Shown here: positions 7,961 to 15,115 of the stretch, piece by piece
How positions within the stretch are numbered: the first letter of the stretch is position 1
Layout of the letters: the number at the start of each line of letters is the position of its first letter
Origin: Bacteroidales bacterium UBA1189
GTDB lineage: Bacteria; Bacteroidota; Bacteroidia; Bacteroidales; Bacteroidaceae
NCBI GenBank assembly: GCA_002309805.1
Contig: DBYJ01000013.1
Span: 45,351-80,324 of the forward strand
DNA: 34,974 bases
Reading direction: 5' to 3'
Program-made: the position numbers and the translations under genes
The notes under the pieces: generated by a model
Told to the model about the DNA's origin: nothing
Seen by the model: only the letters and a program-made list of their open reading frames with translations
Databases searched by the model: none

Positions 7961-8990
7961 TATGCGAAACAAAAGACTACAGCACAGCGTTCTATTCCTG
8001 TTGGCAACCTGCATGATGGTGGCCTGTGCGGATGGGCAGAAGAAACAGAATGCCGGTCCCGTCGGAGGAGAAAAACCGAAGGTGCGCCTGGCAGCCGTCA
8101 ACAAGCGGGCCGTCGACCAGGTGCGCGACTACACCTGCACCGTCGAGGCCGAAGTGAAGAACAACATCGCCCCGCAGACACCCGGGCGCATCAGTCGCAT
8201 CTTCGTCGAGGTGGGCGACCACGTCGTCAAGGGCCAGAAGCTGGTGCAGATGGACGCCTCGTCGCTGCGTCAGCTTGAGCTCCAGATTGCCAACCAGAAG
8301 ACCGACTTCGAGCGCATCGAGAAGCTCTACAAGATAGGCGGCGCCAGCAAGGCCGAGTACGACAACGCCAAGATGTCGCTCGACATCAACGAGACCAGCT
8401 ACGCCAACCTGAAGGAGAACACCACGCTGCTGAGCCCCATCACGGGCATCGTGACGGCCCGCAACTACGACAACGGCGACCTCTACGCCGGCAGTCCCGT
8501 GCTCACCATCCAGCAGATACGTCCCGTGAAGCTGCTCATCAACGTCAGCGAGCAGTATTTCAGCCGCGTGCAGAAGGGCGACCGCGCCGTCATCCGTCTC
8601 GACGCCCTGCCCGGCAAGGAATACGAGGCCAAGGTGACGCTGGTCTATCCGACCATCAACGCCGCCACCCACACCTTCCCCGTCGAGCTGAGCCTGCCCA
8701 ACGCCGACGAGGCCGTGCGCCCCGGCATGTTTGCCCGCGCCACCCTCAACTTCGGCACCGAGCAGCACGTCGTCGTGCCCGACCAGGCCATCGTCAAGCA
8801 GCCCGGCAGCGGCGAGCGCTTTGTCTATACCTATAACAACGACGGCACTGTCAACTACATGAAGGTCGAGCTCGGACAGCGTCTCGACGACAGCTACGAG
8901 CTGCTGAGCGGCGTCAGCGACGGTGCACGCATCGTCGTCGCCGGACAGAGCAAGCTCGTCGACGGCGCCGAAGTGCAGGTAGTGGAATGA
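7950..8990 (+). CDS. RND efflux membrane fusion (periplasmic adaptor) lipoprotein
   Basis: This is an AcrA/HlyD-type adaptor of about 346 residues. The signal sequence ends in a lipobox (CMMVAC), so it is anchored as a lipoprotein. The order is a barrel-sandwich/lipoyl half (VEAEVKNNIAPQTPGRISRI, VGDHVVKGQKL), a short coiled-coil hairpin (LRQLELQIANQKTDFERIEK), the second lipoyl half (LLSPITGIVTARNYDNGD), then the beta-barrel and membrane-proximal domains. It bridges the permease and the TolC duct. The start is at 7950 or 7962; both overlap or touch the stop of the HD gene (7958-7960), so translation is probably coupled. The permease follows after 41 nt holding a heptad repeat. Confidence 0.93.
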   Translation: MKNNMRNKRLQHSVLFLLATCMMVACADGQKKQNAGPVGGEKPKVRLAAVNKRAVDQVRDYTCTVEAEVKNNIAPQTPGRISRIFVEVGDHVVKGQKLVQMDASSLRQLELQIANQKTDFERIEKLYKIGGASKAEYDNAKMSLDINETSYANLKENTTLLSPITGIVTARNYDNGDLYAGSPVLTIQQIRPVKLLINVSEQYFSRVQKGDRAVIRLDALPGKEYEAKVTLVYPTINAATHTFPVELSLPNADEAVRPGMFARATLNFGTEQHVVVPDQAIVKQPGSGERFVYTYNNDGTVNYMKVELGQRLDDSYELLSGVSDGARIVVAGQSKLVDGAEVQVVE

Positions 8991-8994
8991 TGAT

Positions 8995-9030
8995 AAATCG
9001 TAAATTGTAAATTGTCAAATCGTAAATCCC
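8995..9030 (+). repeat. AT-rich 7-bp tandem repeat (AAATYGT)
   Basis: AAATCGT, AAATTGT, AAATTGT, an 8-nt variant CAAATCGT and AAATCCC fill the gap and end directly before the ATG of the RND permease at 9032. Confidence 0.8.
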
Positions 9031-9031
9031 G

Positions 9032-12000
9032 ATGAGTCTATATGAAGGTTCGGTCAAACGGCCGATTATGACCTCACTGATATTCACGGCCATTGTGGTG
9101 ATGGGCGTCTTCTCGCTCACCAAGCTGCCCGTGAACCTCTTCCCCGACATCGACACGAACACCATCATGGTGATGACGTCCTACAGCGGTGCCTCGGCCG
9201 AGGACATCGAGCAGAACGTCACCCGCCCCCTCGAGAACACGCTGAACACCGTCGGCAACCTGAAGCACCTCACCAGCCGCTCGTCCGAGAACGTCTCCAT
9301 CATCACGCTCGAGTTTGAGTATGGCTACGACATCGACGACCTCACGAACGACGTGCGCGACAAGCTCGACATGGTGAAGCGCGCGCTGCCCGACGGCGCC
9401 ACCGACCCCATCATCTTCAAGTTCGACTCGGACATGATGCCCATCCTGCTCCTCTCCGTGCAGGCCGACCAGAGCGTCAACGGCCTCTACAAGATTCTCG
9501 ACGAGAACGTGGCCAACCCGCTAGCGCGCATCGCGGGCGTGGGCAGCGTCAGCATCGGCGGCGCACCCGAGCGCGAGATCTACGTCTATTGCGACCCCGT
9601 CAAGCTCGAGGCCTACAACCTCACCGTCGAGGCCATCTCGAACATCATCACCCAGGAGAACCGCAACATCCCGGGCGGCTCGTTCGACGTCGGCAACGAG
9701 ACCTTCCCCCTGCGCGTCGAGGGCGAGTTCAACGACCCCCGCGAGATGGAGAACATCGTCGTGGCCAGCGTGGCCGGCAGCGACATCTACCTGCGCGACG
9801 TCGCCGAGGTGGTCGACACCCTGCAGGAGCGCGGACAGATGTCGTTCACCAACGGCGTCCGCGGCGCCACCATCATCGTCCAGAAGCAGTCGGGCGCCAA
9901 CTCCGTCGAAATCTGTAACAAGGTGAAGAAGATGCTGCCCGAGCTCGAGCGCAACCTCCCCTCCGACGTCCACATCGGCATGATCAACGACACCTCCGAG
10001 AGCATCATGAACTCCATCGGCTCGCTCGAAGAGACCGTCTTCTTCGCCCTGCTGTTCGTGGTGCTGGTGGTGCTGTTCTTCCTTGGCCGCTGGCGCGCCA
10101 CGTTCGTCATCGCCATCACCATCCCCCTCTCGCTCATCGCCTCGTTCATCTACCTGCTGCTCAGCGGCGGCTCGCTCAACATCGTCTCGCTCTCGTGTCT
10201 CTCCATCGCCATCGGCCTCGTGGTCGACGACGCCATCGTGGTGCTCGAGAACACGACGACCCACATCGAGCGCGGCGCCGACCCCAAGCAGGCCGCCATA
10301 CACGCCACCAACGAGGTCGCCATCTCCGTCATCGCCTCCACGCTGACCATGCTTGCCGTCTTCCTGCCCCTGACCATGGTGAAGGGCATGGCGGGCATGA
10401 TGTTCAAGCAGCTCGGCTGGATGATGTGCGTCATCCTCACCGTCTCGACCACCAGCGCCCTCTCGTTCACGCCCATGCTCTGCTCGCAGATGCTCAGGCT
10501 GAAGAAGAAGCGCAGCCGCTTCATGGAGCGCGTGTACGGCCCCATCGAGCGCTTCCTCGACCGCTTCGACCGCTGGTACCAGCGCCGCCTCGACTGGTGC
10601 GTGCGCCATCGCGGCTGGATCATCGGCGTCTGCGTCGTCATCTTCGCCGCCAGCCTCCTCACCGTCCGCACCCTCGGCACCGAGTTCTTCCCCTCGAGCG
10701 ACGACAGCCGCCTCACCATCAAGGTGTGGATGCCCATCGGGACGCGCACCGAGCGCAGCCAGCAGGTCGCCGAGGAGCTCGCCGAGAAGTGGCGCGCCGA
10801 CTTCGGCAAGGACACACGCGTCATCAACTACACCGTCGGCCAGGCATCCGAGGACAACACCTTCGCCTCGATGCAGGACAACGGCACACACATCATCTCC
10901 TACAACGTCCGCCTCAAGAACCCCAGCGAGCGCAAGGTGACGGCCTTCGACGTCGCCGCCATCATCCGTGCCGACCTCGGCGCACGGCCCGAGATTGACC
11001 GCTTCACCGTCAGCGCCGGCGGCGGAGCAGGCATGGGCGGACAGTCAACCGTCGCCTTCGAGGTCTATGGCTGGGACTTCACCGAGACCGACAACGTAGC
11101 CAAGATGCTGCGCACCGAGCTCAAGAAAGAGCCCGGCGTGGCCGAGGTGCGCATCAGCCGCGACGAGTACCAGCCCGAGTACCACGTCGAGTTCGACCGC
11201 GAGAAGCTCGCCCGCCACGGACTGAACATGTCCACCGCCGCCACCTACCTGCGCAACCGCATCAACGGCGCCACCGCCTCCTACTACCGCGAGGACGGCG
11301 AGGAGTACGACATCAAGGTGCGCTTCGCCCCTGAGTTCCGCACCTCCATCCAGGACATCGAGAACATCCTGCTCTACGGCTCGCAGGGCAACGCCGTCCG
11401 CGTCAAGGACGTCGGCACCGTCGTCGAGAGCTTCACGCCCCCCACCATCCAGCGCAAGGACCGCCAGCGCATCAACACCGTCACCGCCATCGTCGAGAAG
11501 GGCTTCCCCATGAGCACCGTCGTCGAGGCCGGACAGCGCATCATCCGTGAGGGCGACATCCCCCTCGGCGTCACCGTCGGCATCGCCGGCGACTTCGAGG
11601 AGCAGCAGGACTCCTTCTCCGACCTGCTCCTGCTCGGACTGCTCATCCTCATGCTCGTCTACATCGTCATGGCGGCACAGTTCGAGAGCTTCTCCGACCC
11701 GTTCATCATCATGCTCAGCGTGCCCTTCGGCGTGGGCGGCGTGCTCATCGCCCTCTGGCTCAGCGGCACCACCCTCAACCTGATGAGCGCCCTCGGCATG
11801 GTGCTGCTGCTCGGCATCGTGGTGAAGAACGGCATCGTCCTTATCGACTACATCCGCCTCTGCCGCGAGCGCGGCCAGGGCGTCGTCAAGGCCGTCGTCA
11901 CCGCCGGCCGCAGCCGTCTGCGCCCCGTCCTCATGACCACCCTCACCACCATCCTCGGCATGGTCCCCATGGCCGTCGGACGCGGCGAGGGCTCCGAGCT

Positions 12001-12199
12001 CTGGCGCCCACTCGGCGTCAGCGTCATCGGCGGACTGACCCTCTCCACCGTGCTCACCCTCATCCTCGTGCCCGTCGTCTATTGCACCTTCGCCGGAGGA
12101 CAGATCAAGCGCCAGCGCCGCAAGCACGCCCGCCAGCTCGCCCTCGACGCCTACTGGAAAGAGAACAAGTCCAAACACATCAAGGCAGCGAAAAAGTAA
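9032..12199 (+). CDS. RND efflux pump inner membrane permease (AcrB/MexB family)
   Basis: The protein has 1055 residues, normal for the family. It is a proton-driven transporter with 12 membrane segments and two large periplasmic loops. N-terminal MSLYEGSVKRPIMTSLIF leads into TM1. The TM4 proton-relay acidic pair is in GLVVDDAIVVLEN. The second half repeats the pattern (TLNLMSALGMVLLLGIVVKN), with the usual RLRPVLMTTLTTILGMVP motif near the C terminus. It sits between the adaptor and the PG0541-family gene. Codon use is extremely GC-biased, which creates very long antisense open frames here that are not genes. Drug versus metal export cannot be decided; the TM4 motif fits the hydrophobe/amphiphile group rather than CusA. 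Confidence 0.95.
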   Translation: MSLYEGSVKRPIMTSLIFTAIVVMGVFSLTKLPVNLFPDIDTNTIMVMTSYSGASAEDIEQNVTRPLENTLNTVGNLKHLTSRSSENVSIITLEFEYGYDIDDLTNDVRDKLDMVKRALPDGATDPIIFKFDSDMMPILLLSVQADQSVNGLYKILDENVANPLARIAGVGSVSIGGAPEREIYVYCDPVKLEAYNLTVEAISNIITQENRNIPGGSFDVGNETFPLRVEGEFNDPREMENIVVASVAGSDIYLRDVAEVVDTLQERGQMSFTNGVRGATIIVQKQSGANSVEICNKVKKMLPELERNLPSDVHIGMINDTSESIMNSIGSLEETVFFALLFVVLVVLFFLGRWRATFVIAITIPLSLIASFIYLLLSGGSLNIVSLSCLSIAIGLVVDDAIVVLENTTTHIERGADPKQAAIHATNEVAISVIASTLTMLAVFLPLTMVKGMAGMMFKQLGWMMCVILTVSTTSALSFTPMLCSQMLRLKKKRSRFMERVYGPIERFLDRFDRWYQRRLDWCVRHRGWIIGVCVVIFAASLLTVRTLGTEFFPSSDDSRLTIKVWMPIGTRTERSQQVAEELAEKWRADFGKDTRVINYTVGQASEDNTFASMQDNGTHIISYNVRLKNPSERKVTAFDVAAIIRADLGARPEIDRFTVSAGGGAGMGGQSTVAFEVYGWDFTETDNVAKMLRTELKKEPGVAEVRISRDEYQPEYHVEFDREKLARHGLNMSTAATYLRNRINGATASYYREDGEEYDIKVRFAPEFRTSIQDIENILLYGSQGNAVRVKDVGTVVESFTPPTIQRKDRQRINTVTAIVEKGFPMSTVVEAGQRIIREGDIPLGVTVGIAGDFEEQQDSFSDLLLLGLLILMLVYIVMAAQFESFSDPFIIMLSVPFGVGGVLIALWLSGTTLNLMSALGMVLLLGIVVKNGIVLIDYIRLCRERGQGVVKAVVTAGRSRLRPVLMTTLTTILGMVPMAVGRGEGSELWRPLGVSVIGGLTLSTVLTLILVPVVYCTFAGGQIKRQRRKHARQLALDAYWKENKSKHIKAAKK

Positions 12200-12204
12200 A
12201 ATAT

Positions 12205-12249
12205 ATTTACGATTTGACGATTTACGAATTACGATTGATTTACGATTGG
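12205..12249 (+). repeat. AT-rich 7-8 bp repeats (ATTTACG)
   Basis: ATTTACG, ATTTGACG, ATTTACG, AATTACG and further ATTTACG copies follow the permease stop. They are part of a 170-nt AT-rich gap before the next start. Confidence 0.75.
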
Positions 12250-12310
12250 ATTATTTGGTTATTTAGGGTGCGATGCAACGTGAAATTGTAAAATTACTAA
12301 ATCGAAAAAT

Positions 12311-12367
12311 AAATCGTAAATAGTAAATCGTAAAATAGTAAATTTCTTAACTCTTAATTCTTAACTA
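12311..12367 (+). repeat. Compound 7-bp repeat (AAATMGT then TTAAYTC)
   Basis: AAATCGT/AAATAGT units change into TTAACTC, TTAATTC and TTAACTA units, ending 2 nt before the TTG start at 12370. The TTAAYTC unit is also the one in front of the gene at 18098. Confidence 0.8.
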
Positions 12368-12369
12368 CA

Positions 12370-12663
12370 TTGAAAGCCATATTTATTGCCTACGACCAAG
12401 CGTATAAAGAGCGCATCCAGACGCTCCTCGACCGCGGCGGCTGCCGGGGTTTCAGCATGTTTCCGCAGGTGCAGGGACGCGGCAGCGTCAGCGGCGACCC
12501 CCACTACGGCAGCCACGCCTGGCCCTCGATGAACAGCGCCATCCTCACCATCGTCGACGACGCCCGCGTCGATGCCCTCCTCGACGCCCTCCACGCCCTC
12601 GACCTCGAGACAGAGAAGCTCGGCCTCCGCGCCTTCGTCTGGGACATCGAGAAAACCATCTGA
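12370..12663 (+). CDS. PG0541 family transporter-associated protein
   Basis: The protein has 97 residues and starts with TTG, since no ATG fits. KAIFIAYDQAYKERIQTLLD, QGRGSVSGDPHYGSHAWPSMNSAIL and the ending GLRAFVWDIEKTI match the small cytoplasmic PG0541 family, which is found next to RND pumps in Bacteroidetes. These proteins have a PII/ferredoxin-like character (beta-alpha-beta, ligand loop around QGRGS) and may sense or regulate transport; this is not proven. It is the last gene of the efflux operon. The non-ATG start and the AT-rich heptad leader suggest its translation level is set separately. Confidence 0.85.
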   Translation: MKAIFIAYDQAYKERIQTLLDRGGCRGFSMFPQVQGRGSVSGDPHYGSHAWPSMNSAILTIVDDARVDALLDALHALDLETEKLGLRAFVWDIEKTI

Positions 12664-12724
12664 CGCCCCCGCCAGCAGCGGGCATTCATCCCCTCCGCTC
12701 TCCTTCGCGGACACACGGACAGAA

Positions 12725-12761
12725 AACAGGGTAACACCGCATGTGTTGGTGTTACCCTGTT
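12725..12761. terminator. Strong hairpin between convergent operons (bidirectional terminator candidate)
   Basis: A perfect 14-bp stem (AACAGGGTAACACC / GGTGTTACCCTGTT) has a 9-nt loop (12739-12747). It lies between the ends of the PG0541 gene (+) and the first HU-like gene (-). There is no U-run, so it is not a textbook intrinsic terminator. Confidence 0.55.
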
Positions 12762-12790
12762 ACCGTGATACCGTGTTACCGTGACACCGC
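12748..12790. repeat. GTTACC-type repeat array, left boundary copy
   Basis: GTTACC, GTTACC, GATACC, GTTACC and GACACC occur at 8-9 bp spacing. Positions 12750-12789 match the reverse complement of 20753-20793 at 36 of 41 aligned positions with one gap. Related arrays lie near 14.61, 14.79 and 16.95 kb. Confidence 0.75.
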
Positions 12791-12794
12791 GCGT

Positions 12795-13226
12795 TTACTG
12801 CACGGGATAGAGGCTGCTCTTGACGTTCTGGAACTTGGCGTTGGCGATGGCGCGCTTCAGCTTCGGGCTCTGACGCCAGCGGATGCCCACGCCCTTAATG
12901 TACGTGCCCGGATCGAACGCGTCCGTGGGGATGACGGACTGGGCGAAACACTTGCTCTTGACGTTCGCCTCGATGATGCCCAGGTCGGTGACGCCGTCCT
13001 TGAGGTCGCACATCTGTCCCGCCAGAAGATGCTCGCGCAGATGCATACCCATGGCGCTGACGACGGCCACGATGTCGGCACGCGTGCACGTGGTGTCACG
13101 CTCGATGGCCTGCACAATCTGGACGGGCGTCAGCGACTGCTCGCTGTAGGCGCGGTTGCAGGCATAGTCCACACCCTCGGCACCCTTCGGGTTACTGCAC
13201 CCGACAACTTTATACTTGATAGACAT
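12795..13226 (-). CDS. HU-like DNA-binding protein (HU-HIG type), paralogue 1
   Basis: The protein has 143 residues. It matches the Bacteroidetes HU-related family: an N-terminal strand YKVVGCSNPKGAEG, a helical dimerisation part (ADIVAVVSAMGMHLREHLLAG), a beta-arm region and the conserved KSKCFAQSVIPTD segment. Unlike classic 90-residue HU, these have extended ends. It probably bends or coats DNA. It is the last of three tandem genes on this strand; the next upstream copy shares the N-terminal block and the KCFAQS block almost unchanged while the middle differs. A heptad repeat and an 88-bp hairpin-rich element separate it from that copy. Its target is unknown. Confidence 0.85.
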   Translation of the reverse strand: MSIKYKVVGCSNPKGAEGVDYACNRAYSEQSLTPVQIVQAIERDTTCTRADIVAVVSAMGMHLREHLLAGQMCDLKDGVTDLGIIEANVKSKCFAQSVIPTDAFDPGTYIKGVGIRWRQSPKLKRAIANAKFQNVKSSLYPVQ

Positions 13227-13232
13227 AGGGGA

Positions 13233-13267
13233 AATTAGGAATTAGGAATTAGGAATTAGGAATTAGC
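13233..13267 (-). repeat. 7-bp tandem repeat before HU-like gene 1
   Basis: Five AATTAGG units on the + strand (the last is AATTAGC) read CCTAATT toward the ATG at 13226. This is the same unit as before the gene at 2765. Confidence 0.85.
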
Positions 13268-13268
13268 T

Positions 13269-13356
13269 GCCTCCCCCTTACCCCTCCTGAAGGAGGGGGG
13301 ACTGATTACTACCGCTCGGGTCCCCTTCCCTTTAGGGGAGGGCTGGGGTGAGGCTT
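13269..13356 (+). repeat. 88-bp hairpin-rich element, copy 1
   Basis: The element holds two hairpin cores, CCCCTCCTGAAGGAGGGG and CCCTTCCCTTTAGGGGAGGG. Copy 2 at 13827-13914 is the same length, inverted, and close to 90% identical by eye. The pair brackets HU-like gene 2. This resembles dispersed REP/MITE-like intergenic elements of Bacteroidetes. Confidence 0.8.
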
Positions 13357-13375
13357 CGGGGAGAGAGGCTATTCG

Positions 13376-13792
13376 TCAGGACATCAGCTCCGAGGGGTCG
13401 CGGCGCAGGGTGGCGTAGCGGCGGATGTACTTCTTCAGGTCGGCGCTAGGCTGGAAGGCCACGCGGTAGCCCTTGATGTAGCTCTGCGGACGGAAGCCGT
13501 CCGTGGGGATGGCCGACTGGGCGAAGCACTTGCTCTTGAGCGAGGGACGGAACGAGCCGAAATTCTGCATCGTCACCGTACGGCCCTGCAGGATGCCCTG
13601 CTCAATCTCGTAGATGTAGGCACTGATGACGGCCACCACGTCCGCCTCGGTGACGGTGGTGGAATGGCTGACGTCGGCAGCCAGCTCTTTCAGGCTGTAC
13701 GTGCCCGACTTGGTGGCGCGGTTGCAGGCGTACTCGACACCCTCCGCACCCTTCGGGTTCGTACACCCGACAACTTTGTAATGGATAGGCAT
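13376..13792 (-). CDS. HU-like DNA-binding protein (HU-HIG type), paralogue 2
   Basis: The protein has 138 residues. N-terminal IHYKVVGCTNPKGAEGVEYA and central LKSKCFAQSAIPTD are nearly identical to paralogue 1, while the rest diverges. The HU core is clearer here: EADVVAVISAYIYEIEQGILQGRTV followed by MQNFGSFRPSL, equivalent to the HU GFGxF/FGxF arm base. It is expected to dimerise and bind DNA non-specifically or at bends. It is the middle gene of the three-gene minus-strand run and is flanked by the two inverted 88-bp elements. Its start is preceded by CCTAATT heptads in gene direction. It may form heterodimers with the paralogues. Confidence 0.87.
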   Translation of the reverse strand: MPIHYKVVGCTNPKGAEGVEYACNRATKSGTYSLKELAADVSHSTTVTEADVVAVISAYIYEIEQGILQGRTVTMQNFGSFRPSLKSKCFAQSAIPTDGFRPQSYIKGYRVAFQPSADLKKYIRRYATLRRDPSELMS

Positions 13793-13798
13793 AATGGA

Positions 13799-13826
13799 AA
13801 TTAGGAATTAGGAATTAGGAATTGGG
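13799..13826 (-). repeat. 7-bp tandem repeat before HU-like gene 2
   Basis: Three AATTAGG units and an AATTGGG on the + strand lie 6 nt upstream (in gene sense) of the ATG at 13792. Confidence 0.85.
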
Positions 13827-13914
13827 AGCCTCACCCCAGCCCTCCCCTAAAGGGAAGGGAGCGCGAGCGGAAGTAATTCGTCCCCCCTCCTTCAGGAGGG
13901 GACGGGGGAGGCTT
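13827..13914 (-). repeat. 88-bp hairpin-rich element, copy 2 (inverted)
   Basis: This is the inverted partner of 13269-13356. It runs 23 bp into the 3' end of HU-like gene 3 and supplies that gene's last codons and stop. Confidence 0.8.
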
Positions 13915-14311
13915 GGTCGGCGAGTTCGACGGTGGCGTTGTCGGCCATCCAGCGGCGGATGCCGATGAAGGGGATGAAGCGCAGGCGGAAGCCCTTGATG
14001 ATGGTCTGCACGCGGAAGCCGGGCTGCTGCACCGTCTCGGCAGGCGTCAGCCGCGAGTCGACGTTGATGAAGAAGCGCCCCAGGCCGCGGTACTCCACCG
14101 AGCAGCCCTCGAGCAGACGGCGCTTGGTGTGCTCGATGAGGGCCTCCATGGCCGCCGCCACGTCGGCACGCGTCAGCGAACAGCTGTGGGCGATGTCGTC
14201 AGCCATCATGTCGAACGTGTAGAGCCCCGCCGACATGTGCTGCGCGGTCACCCCCGCGCCCCCGGCCTTGCGGGGATTGGTGTTGTGGTTGAGAATGCAT
14301 TTCAGTGACAT
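13892..14311 (-). CDS. HU-like DNA-binding protein (HU-HIG type), paralogue 3
   Basis: The protein has 139 residues. It is a more divergent member: the N-terminal LKCILNHNTNPRKAGG block replaces the YKVVGC block, and the KCFAQS segment is absent. It keeps the HU-like helix pair (TRADVAAAMEALIEHTKRRLLEG) and the FGxF-equivalent YRGLGRFFINVDS. The tail IIKGFRLRFIP corresponds to YIKGYRVAFQP of paralogue 2. It is the first gene of the minus-strand run. The last residues (about ASPVPS) and the stop are encoded by the inverted 88-bp element, so its original C terminus was probably replaced. No clear -7 box is seen upstream. Confidence 0.82.
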   Translation of the reverse strand: MSLKCILNHNTNPRKAGGAGVTAQHMSAGLYTFDMMADDIAHSCSLTRADVAAAMEALIEHTKRRLLEGCSVEYRGLGRFFINVDSRLTPAETVQQPGFRVQTIIKGFRLRFIPFIGIRRWMADNATVELADQASPVPS

Positions 14312-14879
14312 GGCTTTGTTGGGTGTGTCAGGAAAGTTGTTTTTTTTATGAACAGAGAAGAGGATATATGGCGGTGGCGGGAAAGAAGAGAAATTTTGGA
14401 ACGTACTTCAGGAAAATCCAAAGCAGCTTCTGAACGTTCCTGAGCACGGCGGCGAAGTGGGAGGCGGCACGCGCGGCAGGCGCCGCATTACGTCATGCCC
14501 TCCATATATATAGTATCCCGAAAAAATCGAAAAATTACGATTTTACCCCATTTTTTTTCAACTTTTTTCAAAATAGCACTCACAGCGCCTTCTCGCAGGG
14601 GGTGAAAGAAGCGGTAACAGGTAACAAGGTAACACACGAGTGTCCCCTGTCACCACCCCGCCGCCCATTGTCTTTCTGTATGGTATTATATATTATTATA
14701 TTAAAGAAAAAAGAGAATTTAATAAGAGAAAAAAGAAAGTGAAAAGGGGTGAAAATAAGCCCCTTACGCAGCAACGCCACCCATCATCGTGTCATTACCG
14801 CGTCACACCGTGTCACCCATGTCACCGTGTTACCTGTCACCGTCCGTCCCGCCTGCCGGCGAAAAAACGAAGTGAAACG
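14312..14879. other. Intergenic region between the HU run and the SR/four-helix operon
   Basis: No gene with normal codon use is seen. The region includes an inverted repeat GGAACGT/ACGTTCC (about 14397-14440), long A and T runs at 14515-14575 and two GTTACC-type arrays: about 14612-14650 (GGTAACA orientation) and 14785-14850 (GTCACC/GTTACC orientation). AT-rich filler lies between. The promoters of the divergent operons must lie here; only the rightward one is clear. Confidence 0.6.
14785..14850. repeat. GTTACC/GTCACC repeat array
   Basis: ATTACC, GTCACA, GTCACC, GTCACC, GTTACC and GTCACC occur at about 8-9 bp spacing. The array is left-type in orientation, opposite to the one at about 14612-14650 and upstream of the rightward promoter. 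Confidence 0.65.
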
Positions 14880-14911
14880 CTTGCATTTCCCCATCCGTTG
14901 TGCTATCTTTG
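14880..14911 (+). promoter_or_regulatory. Promoter of the SR-repeat ORF / four-helix-bundle operon
   Basis: CTTG (14880-14883), a 20-nt spacer and a perfect TATCTTTG (14904-14911). The predicted start near 14918 gives a leader of about 16 nt before the ATG at 14934. Confidence 0.75.
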
Positions 14912-14933
14912 CAGGGCAAAACAGAAACAGCCG

Positions 14934-15092
14934 ATGAAACCCTTCAGCAACTGGCCGAAATCTGACAGAGATTCTAGATCTTCTAGAGCCTCTAGATCCT
15001 CTAGATTTTCTAGATCTTCTAGAGCATCTAGATTTTCTAGACCATCTAGTTTTTCTAGAGCCTCTAGACCATCTATTCTTTCCAACTTCTAA
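14934..15092 (+). CDS. Small Ser-Arg repeat ORF (12 SRx tripeptides), possible leader peptide
   Basis: A 52-residue frame begins MKPFSNWPKSDRD, then has twelve tripeptides of the form SRx (SRS, SRA, SRF, SRP) and ends SILSNF. Each tripeptide is one 9-bp unit TCTAGANNN. It is the first ORF after a consensus promoter and ends 23 nt before the four-helix-bundle gene, so it would be the first gene of that operon. The peptide would be very basic and probably disordered. TCT and AGA codons are uncommon in these GC-rich neighbours, so it could act as a slow-translated leader. It may equally be a non-coding minisatellite that happens to be open; the opposite strand is open too, as LEx repeats. Confidence 0.4.
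   Translation: MKPFSNWPKSDRDSRSSRASRSSRFSRSSRASRFSRPSSFSRASRPSILSNF
14973..15077. repeat. 9-bp tandem array TCTAGANNN, 12 units
   Basis: Twelve units at exact 9-bp spacing start at 14973; ten are exact TCTAGA, with TCTAGT at 15045 and TCTATT at 15072. The same unit occurs in frame inside the primase-like gene at 18986-19036. Confidence 0.95.
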
Positions 15093-15115
15093 CCCCCACT
15101 AAACACCCCTACCCC

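Noticed and set aside
9521..12178. Long minus-strand open frames (456 and 377 residues) opposite the RND permease gene
   Set aside because: They are rich in His, Asp, Glu, Gly and Ala in a way produced by GC-biased codons on the other strand, with no promoter or family resemblance.
14903..15085. Minus-strand frame encoding LEx repeats across the TCTAGA array
   Set aside because: It is open only because the array is palindromic and stop-free; no promoter faces it, while the plus strand has a consensus promoter.
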